NCBI GenBank assembly: GCA_009838525.1
Contig: VXRJ01000027.1
Location: forward strand, 90,979 to 152,727
Reading direction: 5' to 3'
Length of the DNA stretch: 61,749 nucleotides
Source: Acidobacteriota bacterium
Lineage (GTDB): Bacteria; Acidobacteriota; Vicinamibacteria; Vicinamibacterales; UBA8438
The translations under genes and the position numbers were made by a program. Each line of letters opens with the position of its first letter. Within the stretch, counting starts at the first letter, position 1. The notes beneath the pieces were generated by a model. It searched no databases. It saw only the letters and a list, made by a program, of their open reading frames with translations, and was not told the origin of the DNA. Of the stretch, positions 16,890-24,254 are shown piece after piece.

Positions 16890-17542
16890 TTGCCGAGCTG
16901 ATCGAGGTGACGGGGTTCACGCTGCTGATGGCGGCGGTGGCGACGCTTCTGATGTTGCCGCCGGGCATTGCAATCGCATGGGTGCTTGCCCGGCGGCGGT
17001 TCTGGGGACGCTCGGTCCTCGAGACGCTCGTCTCGCTGCCCCTGGTCGTCCCGCCGGTCGCCACCGGCCTGCTCCTGCTGAAATTGTTCGGGCGACGGGG
17101 GCCGATCGGCGCGTTGCTCGAGCCGCTCGGTCTCGAGATCGTCTTCACATGGCGCGGAGTCGTCATCGCGATGGCGGTAATGGGGCTCCCCCTCCTGATC
17201 CGCGCGGCGCGCGCCGGATTCGAACAGGCGGACCGCCGGTACGAGGAAGTGGCGGCGACGCTGGGCGCGAAGCCCTGGCGCGTGTTCCGCACCATCAGCC
17301 TGCCGCTGGCTCGCCGCGCCCTGCTCGCCGGCACGGTACTCGGTTTCTCGCGCGCCATCGGCGAATTCGGCGCGACCATCATGCTGGCCGGCGCGCTGCC
17401 GGGCGCGCGCACGCTTTCGGTTGCGATCTACCGCAACGCGGAACTGGGCCGCGACACGGCCGCAATGGTGCTGATTGGCGCTGCCGTCGCGATTGGCTTC
17501 GCCGCGGTTCACCTGTCGAACCGCCTCGGGGCGGCATCGTGA
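16886..17542 (+). CDS. modB: ModB, molybdate ABC transporter permease
   Basis: A 218-residue inner-membrane permease with about five transmembrane helices (for example FTLLMAAVATLLMLPPGIAI and VVIAMAVMGLPLLIRAA). The EAA loop that contacts ModC is visible as YEEVAATLGAKPWRVFRTIS followed by LPLARRAL. The start ATG 16886 overlaps the modA stop, and its stop overlaps the modC GTG (GTGA), so all three are translationally coupled. The open frame upstream belongs to another reading frame of modA. Length is normal for ModB. Confidence 0.93.
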   Translation: MIAELIEVTGFTLLMAAVATLLMLPPGIAIAWVLARRRFWGRSVLETLVSLPLVVPPVATGLLLLKLFGRRGPIGALLEPLGLEIVFTWRGVVIAMAVMGLPLLIRAARAGFEQADRRYEEVAATLGAKPWRVFRTISLPLARRALLAGTVLGFSRAIGEFGATIMLAGALPGARTLSVAIYRNAELGRDTAAMVLIGAAVAIGFAAVHLSNRLGAAS

Positions 17543-18318
17543 CGGCGCCAGTGCCGAACCACGCGGACGCCGCCGCCACGCCGGTCGTGATTGACATACG
17601 ACTGCGCCAGGGATCGTTCTCGCTTGCGTTGCATGAAACGATCGAAGCCCGCACGGTGGCCCTGTTCGGCCCGTCCGGCTCCGGCAAGACTACGACCCTT
17701 GCGGCGGTCGCGGGTCTTCGCCGCCCGGACGATGGAGTCATCCGTATGGGCGACCGCGTCCTCTTCGACCACGCGCGACGGATCGACGTCCCGCCGCACG
17801 ACCGCCGCGTCGGCTACGTTCCCCAGGATCTCGCGCTCTTCCCGCACCTCGACGTTCGCGGCAACGTGATGTACGGCGCGCGCGAGGACCGCCGTCCCGA
17901 CGGAGACGACACTGGCTCCCTCGTGACCCACGCGTCAATCCTCGAGCTCCTCGAGATCGACATGCTCCTCGACCGCCCGGTCGACAGCCTCTCCGGTGGT
18001 GAGCGCCAGCGTGTCGCGTTGGCCCGCGCCCTGATGACGGCACCGGATCTGCTGCTGCTCGACGAGCCGCTCGCTGCACTCGACGCCAGCCTGCGCGGCC
18101 GCATCCTGCCGTATCTGGAGCGGGTGCGTGATGAACTTGGCACACCGATGCTCTACGTCTCGCACTCCGCAGAGGAAGTACGCCGCGTGGCCGAGCGGGT
18201 AATCGTGCTCGATCAGGGACGGACCCTCCGTGCCGGCGTACCGGCCGACGTCCTGCCCACGGTTCGCGCCGACGCAGCGCCGCTCGAATGTAGCGGGGGT
18301 TTCACCACGGGCTGCTAG
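17539..18318 (+). CDS. modC: ModC, molybdate importer ATPase lacking the TOBE domain
   Basis: A 259-residue ABC ATPase. Walker A is GPSGSGKTTT with Lys50, the signature is LSGGERQRVALARAL, Walker B is LLLLDEPLAALD, and the switch His is in YVSHSAEEV. Standard ModC is about 350 residues with a C-terminal TOBE domain. Here the ATPase core ends at about residue 245 and no TOBE follows. The last dozen codons, ECSGGFTTGC, and the stop codon come from the dispersed repeat at 18284-18319, so the native terminus has been replaced. The ATPase core is intact, so transport should still work, but molybdate sensing by ModC itself is lost. Confidence 0.9.
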   Translation: MTAPVPNHADAAATPVVIDIRLRQGSFSLALHETIEARTVALFGPSGSGKTTTLAAVAGLRRPDDGVIRMGDRVLFDHARRIDVPPHDRRVGYVPQDLALFPHLDVRGNVMYGAREDRRPDGDDTGSLVTHASILELLEIDMLLDRPVDSLSGGERQRVALARALMTAPDLLLLDEPLAALDASLRGRILPYLERVRDELGTPMLYVSHSAEEVRRVAERVIVLDQGRTLRAGVPADVLPTVRADAAPLECSGGFTTGC

Positions 18319-18319
18319 A
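18284..18319 (+). repeat. Dispersed intergenic repeat, full copy at the 3' end of modC
   Basis: A 36-base element made of TCGAATG, TAGCGGGGG and TTTCACCACGGGCTGCTAGA in order. It matches 52814-52848 (opposite orientation) base for base apart from one extra G. It contributes the last codons and the TAG stop of modC. A perfect hairpin, TGCGGCG-CTT-CGCCGCA at 18322-18338, follows directly and could act as a terminator stem, though no T-run is present. Confidence 0.8.
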
Positions 18320-18385
18320 CTTGCGGCGCTTCGCCGCACCTTGGGCAGACACTTGTGAAAGCGTCCGGATCCGTTTGGAGGAGAC

Positions 18386-19510
18386 ATGATGAGGGGCGTA
18401 CGGGTGCTGGTCGGAACGCGCAAGGGAGCATTCGTTCTGACCTCGGACGGGTTACGGACTGAATGGACGGTCGACGGTCCCCACGCGGCCGGCTGGGAAG
18501 TCTTCCACGTTGCCGGTTCGCCCGCCGACCCGAACCGCATCTATGCCGTGCAGCACACCGACTGGTTCGGTCAGGTGGTTCAGCGGTCGAACGACGGTGG
18601 CCGGTCGTGGCAGACGGTCGGCAATGAGTTCGCCTACGAAGGCGACGTCGGTACGCACCTCTACTACGACGGGACGCCCCACCCGTTCGAGTTCAAGCGC
18701 ATATGGCACCTGGAACCGTCACCCACCGACCCGGACCATGTCTACGCCGGCGTGGAGGATGCCGCGTTGTTCCATAGCACTGACGGCGGGCAGTCGTGGC
18801 GCGAGTTGCCCGGTCTGCGCCAGCATCCAAGTTCGCCGAAATGGCAGCCAGGCGCCGGCGGCATGTGCCTCCACACCATCCTGCTGGATCCATCCGGCAG
18901 CGGCCGGATCTACGTTGCCATCTCCGCCGCGGGTGCCTTCCGGAGCGACGACGCCGGCGCGACGTGGCGTCCGATCAACCGCGGCCTTCGGTCGCCGGAC
19001 ATGATTCCGGACGACCCCGAGGGAGAGGTCGGTCACTGTGTCCATCGCCTCGCGATGCATCCGTCGCGGCCGGACGTCCTTTACATGCAGAAGCACTGGG
19101 ATGTGATGCGCAGCGACGACGCCGGCGACTCCTGGCGCGAGGTGAGCGGCAACCTGCCGTCCGACTTCGGATTTCCGATCGCGGTCCACGCGCACGAACC
19201 GGAAACGATCTACGTCGTACCGATCAAGAGCGACTCGGAACACTATCCGCCCGACGGTCGCCTTCGCGTCTACCGGAGCCGGAACGGCGGCGGCGAGTGG
19301 GAGGCGCTGACGGAAGGCCTGCCGCAGGAGCACTGCTACGTCAATGTTCTGCGCGACGCGCTGGCGGTCGATACGATCGATCCGTGCGGCGTCTACGTCG
19401 GCACGACGGGCGGCCAGGTGTACGTTTCGAACGACGGCGGTGACGGTTGGGCGTCCATTGTCCACGACCTGCCACCGGTCCTTTCCGTAGAGGTCCAGAC
19501 GCTGGAATGA
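18386..19510 (+). CDS. BNR/sialidase-like beta-propeller protein
   Basis: A 374-residue predicted beta-propeller. Asp-box (BNR) motifs recur: [48 protein letters not shown] and VSNDGGDGW. There is no signal peptide and no sialidase active-site arrangement that I can identify, so it is more likely a binding or scaffolding propeller (YCF48/VPS10-like) than a glycosidase. ATG 18386 has a strong GGAGGA ribosome site. Its stop overlaps the start of the next gene, which encodes a MoaD-like protein, so the pair should be made together. The function is unknown. Confidence 0.85.
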   Translation: MMRGVRVLVGTRKGAFVLTSDGLRTEWTVDGPHAAGWEVFHVAGSPADPNRIYAVQHTDWFGQVVQRSNDGGRSWQTVGNEFAYEGDVGTHLYYDGTPHPFEFKRIWHLEPSPTDPDHVYAGVEDAALFHSTDGGQSWRELPGLRQHPSSPKWQPGAGGMCLHTILLDPSGSGRIYVAISAAGAFRSDDAGATWRPINRGLRSPDMIPDDPEGEVGHCVHRLAMHPSRPDVLYMQKHWDVMRSDDAGDSWREVSGNLPSDFGFPIAVHAHEPETIYVVPIKSDSEHYPPDGRLRVYRSRNGGGEWEALTEGLPQEHCYVNVLRDALAVDTIDPCGVYVGTTGGQVYVSNDGGDGWASIVHDLPPVLSVEVQTLE

Positions 19511-19878
19511 CCGCGCCGGCATCTGCGCCGACTCCACCGCCCTTCCGGGACGACACCCGCGCCGTCCGGCGCATCGTGACCGTCATTCTCCCCGCCCAAC
19601 TCTGCACGTTGGCCCGGGTGGATCGCGAAGTTCGGATTCCGGTTTCCGTCGGGGATGCGAACCTGACCCAGCGTGTCCTTCTGGACGCTCTCGAATTGGC
19701 CTATCCGATGCTCCGCGGCACCATTCGGGACCGTGTTACGCGCCTCCGCCGCCCCTACCTCCGTTTCTTCGCCTGCGGGGAGGACGTCTCCCACGAGTCT
19801 CCAGACGCGCCCCTTCCGCGGGAGGTCGCCGCCGGCACCGAACCGTTCCTCGTCATCGGATCCGTGGCCGGCGGGTAG
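19507..19878 (+). CDS. MoaD/ThiS-like ubiquitin-fold protein
   Basis: A 123-residue protein with a beta-grasp core ([20 protein letters not shown], then [14 protein letters not shown]-like helix and [17 protein letters not shown]). It ends in VIGSVAGG, and a C-terminal Gly-Gly is the hallmark of sulfur carriers and ubiquitin-like modifiers (MoaD, ThiS, SAMPs), activated by an E1-like adenylyltransferase. No E1-like gene is nearby. An extra N-terminal 25 residues and a long internal insertion make it larger than typical MoaD (about 80). The start ATG overlaps the stop of the propeller gene. Sulfur carriage is inference. Confidence 0.75.
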   Translation: MTAPASAPTPPPFRDDTRAVRRIVTVILPAQLCTLARVDREVRIPVSVGDANLTQRVLLDALELAYPMLRGTIRDRVTRLRRPYLRFFACGEDVSHESPDAPLPREVAAGTEPFLVIGSVAGG

Positions 19879-19938
19879 CCCGGCAGATTCTCGCCGTTGC
19901 CTTTGGTGTAGCGTACGCAGGGGACTGGATCCGTTGCG

Positions 19939-20439
19939 ATGAAGCGCCACGCGAGCCTCGTGCCGTTGTCGCGCGACCATCACCATGGGCTGGTGATGGC
20001 GGAGCGGTTGATCCTGGGGCGGTCGACCAATCCAAACGCCGACTGGCCCGAGGATCGCACCGAGCAGGTGGCGCGGCTCCTTGCCTTCTTCGAGAACGAC
20101 CTGCGGCCGCACTTCGACGCGGAAGAGGCGTATGTCTTTCCCGTCGCGGCGAGGGAGATGGAGGGAGGCGGGCGTGAGGTGGCGGCGCTGGCAGCCGACC
20201 ACGAGGCGATGCGGGCGCTGATTCGCGGCTTCGAGGCGGATGCGGTCAGCCGCCTGGACGATCGCCTGACGGCGTTCGGTCTTCTTCTCCGTGGGCACAT
20301 CCGTCGCGAGGAAAACGATCTGTTCGAGGGGATGCAGGTGGCGTGCGAGCCTGCGATCCTGGCAACGGTCGGCGCGGCGCTTGAAGCCGCTCCGCTGGGC
20401 CGCGGCGCCGCCTGCGCGGTACCGCCCAGGACAGAGTAA
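19939..20439 (+). CDS. Hemerythrin-domain protein
   Basis: A 166-residue four-helix bundle of the hemerythrin HHE type. Candidate iron ligands are in SRDHHHGLVMAERLI, RPHFDAEEAYVFPVA, LAADHEAMRALIR and RGHIRREENDLFEG, matching the spaced His/Glu pattern of di-iron binding proteins. The family binds oxygen or nitric oxide or acts in iron and redox sensing. No partner domain is attached. It stands as a single gene between the propeller/MoaD pair and a minus-strand operon. The ligand residues look complete. Confidence 0.85.
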   Translation: MKRHASLVPLSRDHHHGLVMAERLILGRSTNPNADWPEDRTEQVARLLAFFENDLRPHFDAEEAYVFPVAAREMEGGGREVAALAADHEAMRALIRGFEADAVSRLDDRLTAFGLLLRGHIRREENDLFEGMQVACEPAILATVGAALEAAPLGRGAACAVPPRTE

Positions 20440-20560
20440 CTGAGCGATGGAGGTTCCGGGGGCTGCGCGCTACCGGACCGCCGGCAAGGGGATCACCCGT
20501 CCGGAGCCGGGGCGTGTTGGGAGTTCTGCTTGCGCGGGAACGTCGGCCACCCGGGCAAGG
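20440..20560. other. Short intergenic spacer between converging genes
   Basis: About 120 bases between the hemerythrin stop and the 3' end of the DUF3604 gene. It contains a 40-codon open frame on the plus strand starting at 20446, with no recognisable domain, and I do not treat it as a gene. No clear terminator with a T-run is seen. Confidence 0.4.
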
Positions 20561-23131
20561 CTAACGTGACGGATAGCCGCCCACCCAGACCGGGCTGGAC
20601 CACGCCATCGCGTCGTTCACCTGGACGACGCGGACGTAGTAGTAGTCCCCCTGTCGGGGTTCATCCTCGTCGGTGTAGCTGAATGTCACGTCACGCGGAC
20701 CGTTGCGGATGAGCCGGCGCAGCATGATCCGATCGTCGGGGTAGCCTTCCGCCGGCAGCGTGCGCGTGATGCCGCTCGTGTGCAGCGGCAACCGCACCTC
20801 CTCGGCTTCGATGTCGGCGGGAGGGCGGAAGAAGGGGGGCGCCGATCCGGTTTCGCGCGCGGCGTCGAGGTTGATCAGGAGCGACGCGTCGGGACGGATG
20901 TCGGTCAGCGTCAGCCGGATCGAGCTGGCGTCCCCTCGGGTGTGGGTCGCAAACCGGGCTCCGTTCCCCTCCGGCTCGAGCGCCTGCGTGGTCGGATTGA
21001 CGAAATCGGTCGCCGTCACCTCCGCCAGCGCGGCTCCCTGGACCCGGAGGTCGCCGCGCCAGTGCCGCCAGCCGCGGGGCGCGTCACCGGGATGGCGCGG
21101 CGTGGCGTCGGAGGTGAACGAGAGCAGCCACTCCTCGACGTCGGCCGGCCGGCCGCCCCCCGCGTCGAGCCCGTAGGTCTCGCTCCAGATCGGTTCGTCA
21201 TTCTTCAGGAGCGTGATCGAGGCGATCGGCGCCGTGCCGATCACGCGACCCGACACGGCGCGCGTCTCGGCGTACTCCGCCCGCTGTCCCATCGGGGTGT
21301 CGTTCACCGTCACGTCGAGGATGATCCGGTCGCCCGTCGTGGCGTACGTCCGCCGCTCCCGCATCGCGTCGAAGATCGCGTCGCGTGAGCGCTCGGGAGC
21401 GAGCACCGCCCCCAGTCCGCCCCGCTGTGCCAGCGTGTTCCGGTTCGGCGCCGAATACCCCGGATGCGAGAGGTGGTCGTCGGAAGCGGCGACCAGTCCT
21501 ACCTGGTGGCCGTGGGAGAGGTACTGCCGTGCGAACCACTCGAAGGTTCCGTGCATCGACATCATCTCGATCAGCGGTTCGAGCTGCGCGTCGGACTGTC
21601 GGTAATCCCCCGGATTGTGGGCGTGGGGAATCACCACGACGTCGGTCGGGTCGTAGCGGGCGTGCAGTTCGCGATAGAGGTCCGAAAGCGTCGGATGTTC
21701 CAGCGCCGACACGCGTTCGCGGCCCTCCGCGGTTCGAAGCAGCACGTTGTGATGGCCGCCGAAACGGGCGTGCCGCGTCCACTCCCAGCCGAGATACGGA
21801 ATGAACCGACCGGGTTCATCGAACGACAGCACCGCCTGCCGGGATATTTCCCACTCGGCGTCGTCCATCCACGTGTCGTGGTCCGAGTGCGTCACGAAGT
21901 CGAGCCGCGCGTCGTCCCGCGCGAACGTCATGAAGAACTCCACCGTGCCGATCCCCTCGGCATAACCGGAGTGGCCATGCGTGTCGCCCCAATAGATGCG
22001 CCGCTGGGGATTCTCCGCAACCAGGATCGGGTTGGCGTCACCGGTGATCGCGCCGTCCGCCGAGCGGATCTCGACCCAGTGCGGCCCCGTTTCCTCGAGC
22101 GTCAACTCCACGATGCTGACGGGATCCGTGCCGGCCGGCGTCGTCGCGCGCACGTCCCCGTCTATCAGGACGTCGAAGGCCGGGATGGGACCGGTCGCCC
22201 GGTTGAAGAAGGCATCCTCGGCGCGGACCGAGAGTTCGAAGATCTCGCCCGGCGCTACGACACTCGGCGCGAAGCCGTGGACACCCGCTACCGTCGTGCC
22301 GCTGACGACGAACGGCAGGATCGGCAGGGGCCGCCATTCCCCGGAGCCGTCCAGATCGACGTAGAGCGGCAACGGCATGCGCGCGCTCGACGTGCTGGTC
22401 ATCAGCATCCCCGGCCCGCCGCCGGTCGTATCGCCGTAGGTGATGGTCACCGTCTCGCCCGGGTCGAGCGTGCCCGAAGCGAGACGGAACACCAGCGCCG
22501 GCTCCGGCGAACGAAACCCGCCGTGGGCACCACTCGCCATGTAGACGTCGGTAGTGAAGCGGGCGTCGTCGTCGCTCGTCAGGATGGTGGCGTAGCCGTC
22601 GGCAGAGGGATCGTCGGTCTGGTAGGGCCCGTTGTTCACGCTGAAATGGCGCGCCACCCAGAAGCCGCCGCCCGCCGCCACCGGCTCGCTCCCCACCGTC
22701 CAGGTCTGGCGGATCGTCTGGTAGCTGCGCGCCGGGAAGGGACCGAGCGACTCCGCGGTCAGCGCCCCGAGCGATCCCTGGACGTCGTGCAGGGAGAACA
22801 GCCGCACCAGCCGATCGATGTTCGCTCCCTGCCGGCGGGCGGCGGCGCCGGTTGGCGGCAGCGTCGCCTGCAACCGGACATTCGGACCGCCTAGTCCGAC
22901 TTCGTTACCCGCCAGCGCGTAGGCGTCCACCCAGTCGGCCAGGATGCGGGCTCGCTCCGCGATCGTCTCCGCGTCGGTCGGTTGCGCAGCGACGGACGCC
23001 TTGAGCTGCTCCACCTCGGCGCGCAGCGCCGGAGAAAGGTAGTCGTCGCCCGGTCCGGGTTCGGTCGGCGCGTTGCACATGGCGGCTCCCGCCCCGAGCA
23101 CGACCACTGCCGCCGGCATCCACCGCCGCAT
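20561..23131 (-). CDS. DUF3604 exported protein
   Basis: An 856-residue protein. The N-terminus (MRRWMPAAVVVLGAGAAMC) is a signal peptide, perhaps lipid-modified at Cys19, although the lipobox is imperfect. The conserved DUF3604 blocks are RRIYWGDTHGHSGYAEGIG, VTHSDHDTWMDDAEW, VVIPHAHNPGDYRQ and VAASDDHLSHPG. The HxH and paired His/Asp pattern resembles the PHP/amidohydrolase metal site, so a metal-dependent hydrolase is plausible but unproven. A beta-rich C-terminal half follows. It is cotranscribed with the phosphotriesterase-like gene, whose stop lies only three bases upstream. Confidence 0.85.
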   Translation of the reverse strand: MRRWMPAAVVVLGAGAAMCNAPTEPGPGDDYLSPALRAEVEQLKASVAAQPTDAETIAERARILADWVDAYALAGNEVGLGGPNVRLQATLPPTGAAARRQGANIDRLVRLFSLHDVQGSLGALTAESLGPFPARSYQTIRQTWTVGSEPVAAGGGFWVARHFSVNNGPYQTDDPSADGYATILTSDDDARFTTDVYMASGAHGGFRSPEPALVFRLASGTLDPGETVTITYGDTTGGGPGMLMTSTSSARMPLPLYVDLDGSGEWRPLPILPFVVSGTTVAGVHGFAPSVVAPGEIFELSVRAEDAFFNRATGPIPAFDVLIDGDVRATTPAGTDPVSIVELTLEETGPHWVEIRSADGAITGDANPILVAENPQRRIYWGDTHGHSGYAEGIGTVEFFMTFARDDARLDFVTHSDHDTWMDDAEWEISRQAVLSFDEPGRFIPYLGWEWTRHARFGGHHNVLLRTAEGRERVSALEHPTLSDLYRELHARYDPTDVVVIPHAHNPGDYRQSDAQLEPLIEMMSMHGTFEWFARQYLSHGHQVGLVAASDDHLSHPGYSAPNRNTLAQRGGLGAVLAPERSRDAIFDAMRERRTYATTGDRIILDVTVNDTPMGQRAEYAETRAVSGRVIGTAPIASITLLKNDEPIWSETYGLDAGGGRPADVEEWLLSFTSDATPRHPGDAPRGWRHWRGDLRVQGAALAEVTATDFVNPTTQALEPEGNGARFATHTRGDASSIRLTLTDIRPDASLLINLDAARETGSAPPFFRPPADIEAEEVRLPLHTSGITRTLPAEGYPDDRIMLRRLIRNGPRDVTFSYTDEDEPRQGDYYYVRVVQVNDAMAWSSPVWVGGYPSR

Positions 23132-23134
23132 GGA

Positions 23135-24196
23135 TCAGACCGGCACGAAGGCGAGGAAGCGCCGCGGGTTGTCGACGAGTATCTTGCGTATCGTCTCTTC
23201 CGGAACCCCGGCGAAGCGCAGCTTCGGGACGAACTGCATCAGCACGGATGCCCAGCCGTGGCCGTAGAAACGCTTGAACTGGCGGACGTTGCCCATGTCG
23301 GACGAAAGAAGGATGTGGTCCTCAAGGCCGGCGTCGAGCAGATCCTGCACCATCCGGACCTTGTCGGCGGCCGGAATGTCGGAACGTCCCATCTCGTGCC
23401 CCAGCGTGTCGAGGCCGACGAACGCTCCCCGTTCCGCCACCACGCGGTGAGTGCCGAGCGGATCGTGCTCCGGCTTGATGGTTGCCATGTGGCCGATGAC
23501 CACGTGTGACAGGTCGACGCCCACCCCTTCGATCACGTCCATCTGCTCCATCGCGCAGCTCGGGCAGCTCTCGTGCGGCGTGTGCGTGAAGATCGGCAGC
23601 CCCGTGCGCAGGTGCGCGCGCGCCACGGCGCGGTGTACTTTCCGCTCGTCCGGCCGCATCTCCAACGACGACGCGATCTCGCCGAACGCGCCCCAGCGTT
23701 GCGCCGCCGCGTCGGCAACCAGCTCCTCGACGAGGTCGTCCTCCGACATCTCGGCGACGCGGACCGGATAGACGGCAAAACCGATGTCCTGAAAATAGCT
23801 GCCGGCAGCGACAATCCGCACCTCGCTCCGATCGGCGATGGCTTGCAGGTTACGGACCTCCTCGCCGGTCCGCCGCCCCGTGGCCGCGTCCACGATGCAG
23901 CCGAGGCCGTCGAACGCGCAGGCGCTCAGCTCCTCCACCGCCAGGTCGATGTCGGCCCGCCCCACATGCTCATGGAAGAGGGTCGCCCCTTCGGCCAGCT
24001 CAGCCGGGTCGACGTCTCCCTGCAGAGTGCGGATGATGGCGCCATTGGGGAAGTCCGGCGGCTCCGCACTGCTGAACCGCTGCTGCGCCGCGAGCGGCGC
24101 GGGCCCCCCGGCGGCCACCGCGCCCGCCCCGACCGCCATCGCTCCGCGTCCGATGAGGCTCAGCGCTTCACGCCGGGTGAGTCTCGCGTCGATCAT
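23135..24196 (-). CDS. Phosphotriesterase-family metallohydrolase with Tat-like signal
   Basis: A 353-residue amidohydrolase-superfamily protein. The N-terminus has a twin-arginine-type signal (DARLTRREALSLIGRGAMAV). The binuclear-metal HxH is FHEHVGRADID, later ligands lie in PIFTHTPHESC, DLSHVVIGHMATI and LLSSDMGNVR. In this family the bridging lysine after strand four is usually carboxylated; here I read GEIASSLEM at that place, so a Glu may bridge instead, as in some lactonase-like members. The substrate could be a lactone, phosphotriester or another ester. I chose ATG 24196; an upstream start would overlap the divergent E1 gene region. It is the first gene of a two-gene operon with DUF3604. 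Confidence 0.8.
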   Translation of the reverse strand: MIDARLTRREALSLIGRGAMAVGAGAVAAGGPAPLAAQQRFSSAEPPDFPNGAIIRTLQGDVDPAELAEGATLFHEHVGRADIDLAVEELSACAFDGLGCIVDAATGRRTGEEVRNLQAIADRSEVRIVAAGSYFQDIGFAVYPVRVAEMSEDDLVEELVADAAAQRWGAFGEIASSLEMRPDERKVHRAVARAHLRTGLPIFTHTPHESCPSCAMEQMDVIEGVGVDLSHVVIGHMATIKPEHDPLGTHRVVAERGAFVGLDTLGHEMGRSDIPAADKVRMVQDLLDAGLEDHILLSSDMGNVRQFKRFYGHGWASVLMQFVPKLRFAGVPEETIRKILVDNPRRFLAFVPV

Positions 24197-24254
24197 GGTG
24201 TGCCTCGCAGTCGCGCTTGTCGGCGTCGGCGTGTTGGGGCATCCTACTACTCTT

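Noticed and set aside
18322-18338. Rho-independent terminator after modC
   Set aside because: The perfect 7-bp hairpin has a 3-base loop but no T-run, so I report it only as part of the repeat.
20446-20570. A 40-codon plus-strand frame in the spacer after the hemerythrin gene
   Set aside because: No ribosome site, no homology that I can recognise and a length expected by chance in high-GC DNA.
24195-24254. Upstream start for the E1 gene giving an N-terminal hydrophobic helix
   Set aside because: A membrane helix or signal peptide is not expected on this cytoplasmic complex, and this ATG lies within the opposite gene's start region.
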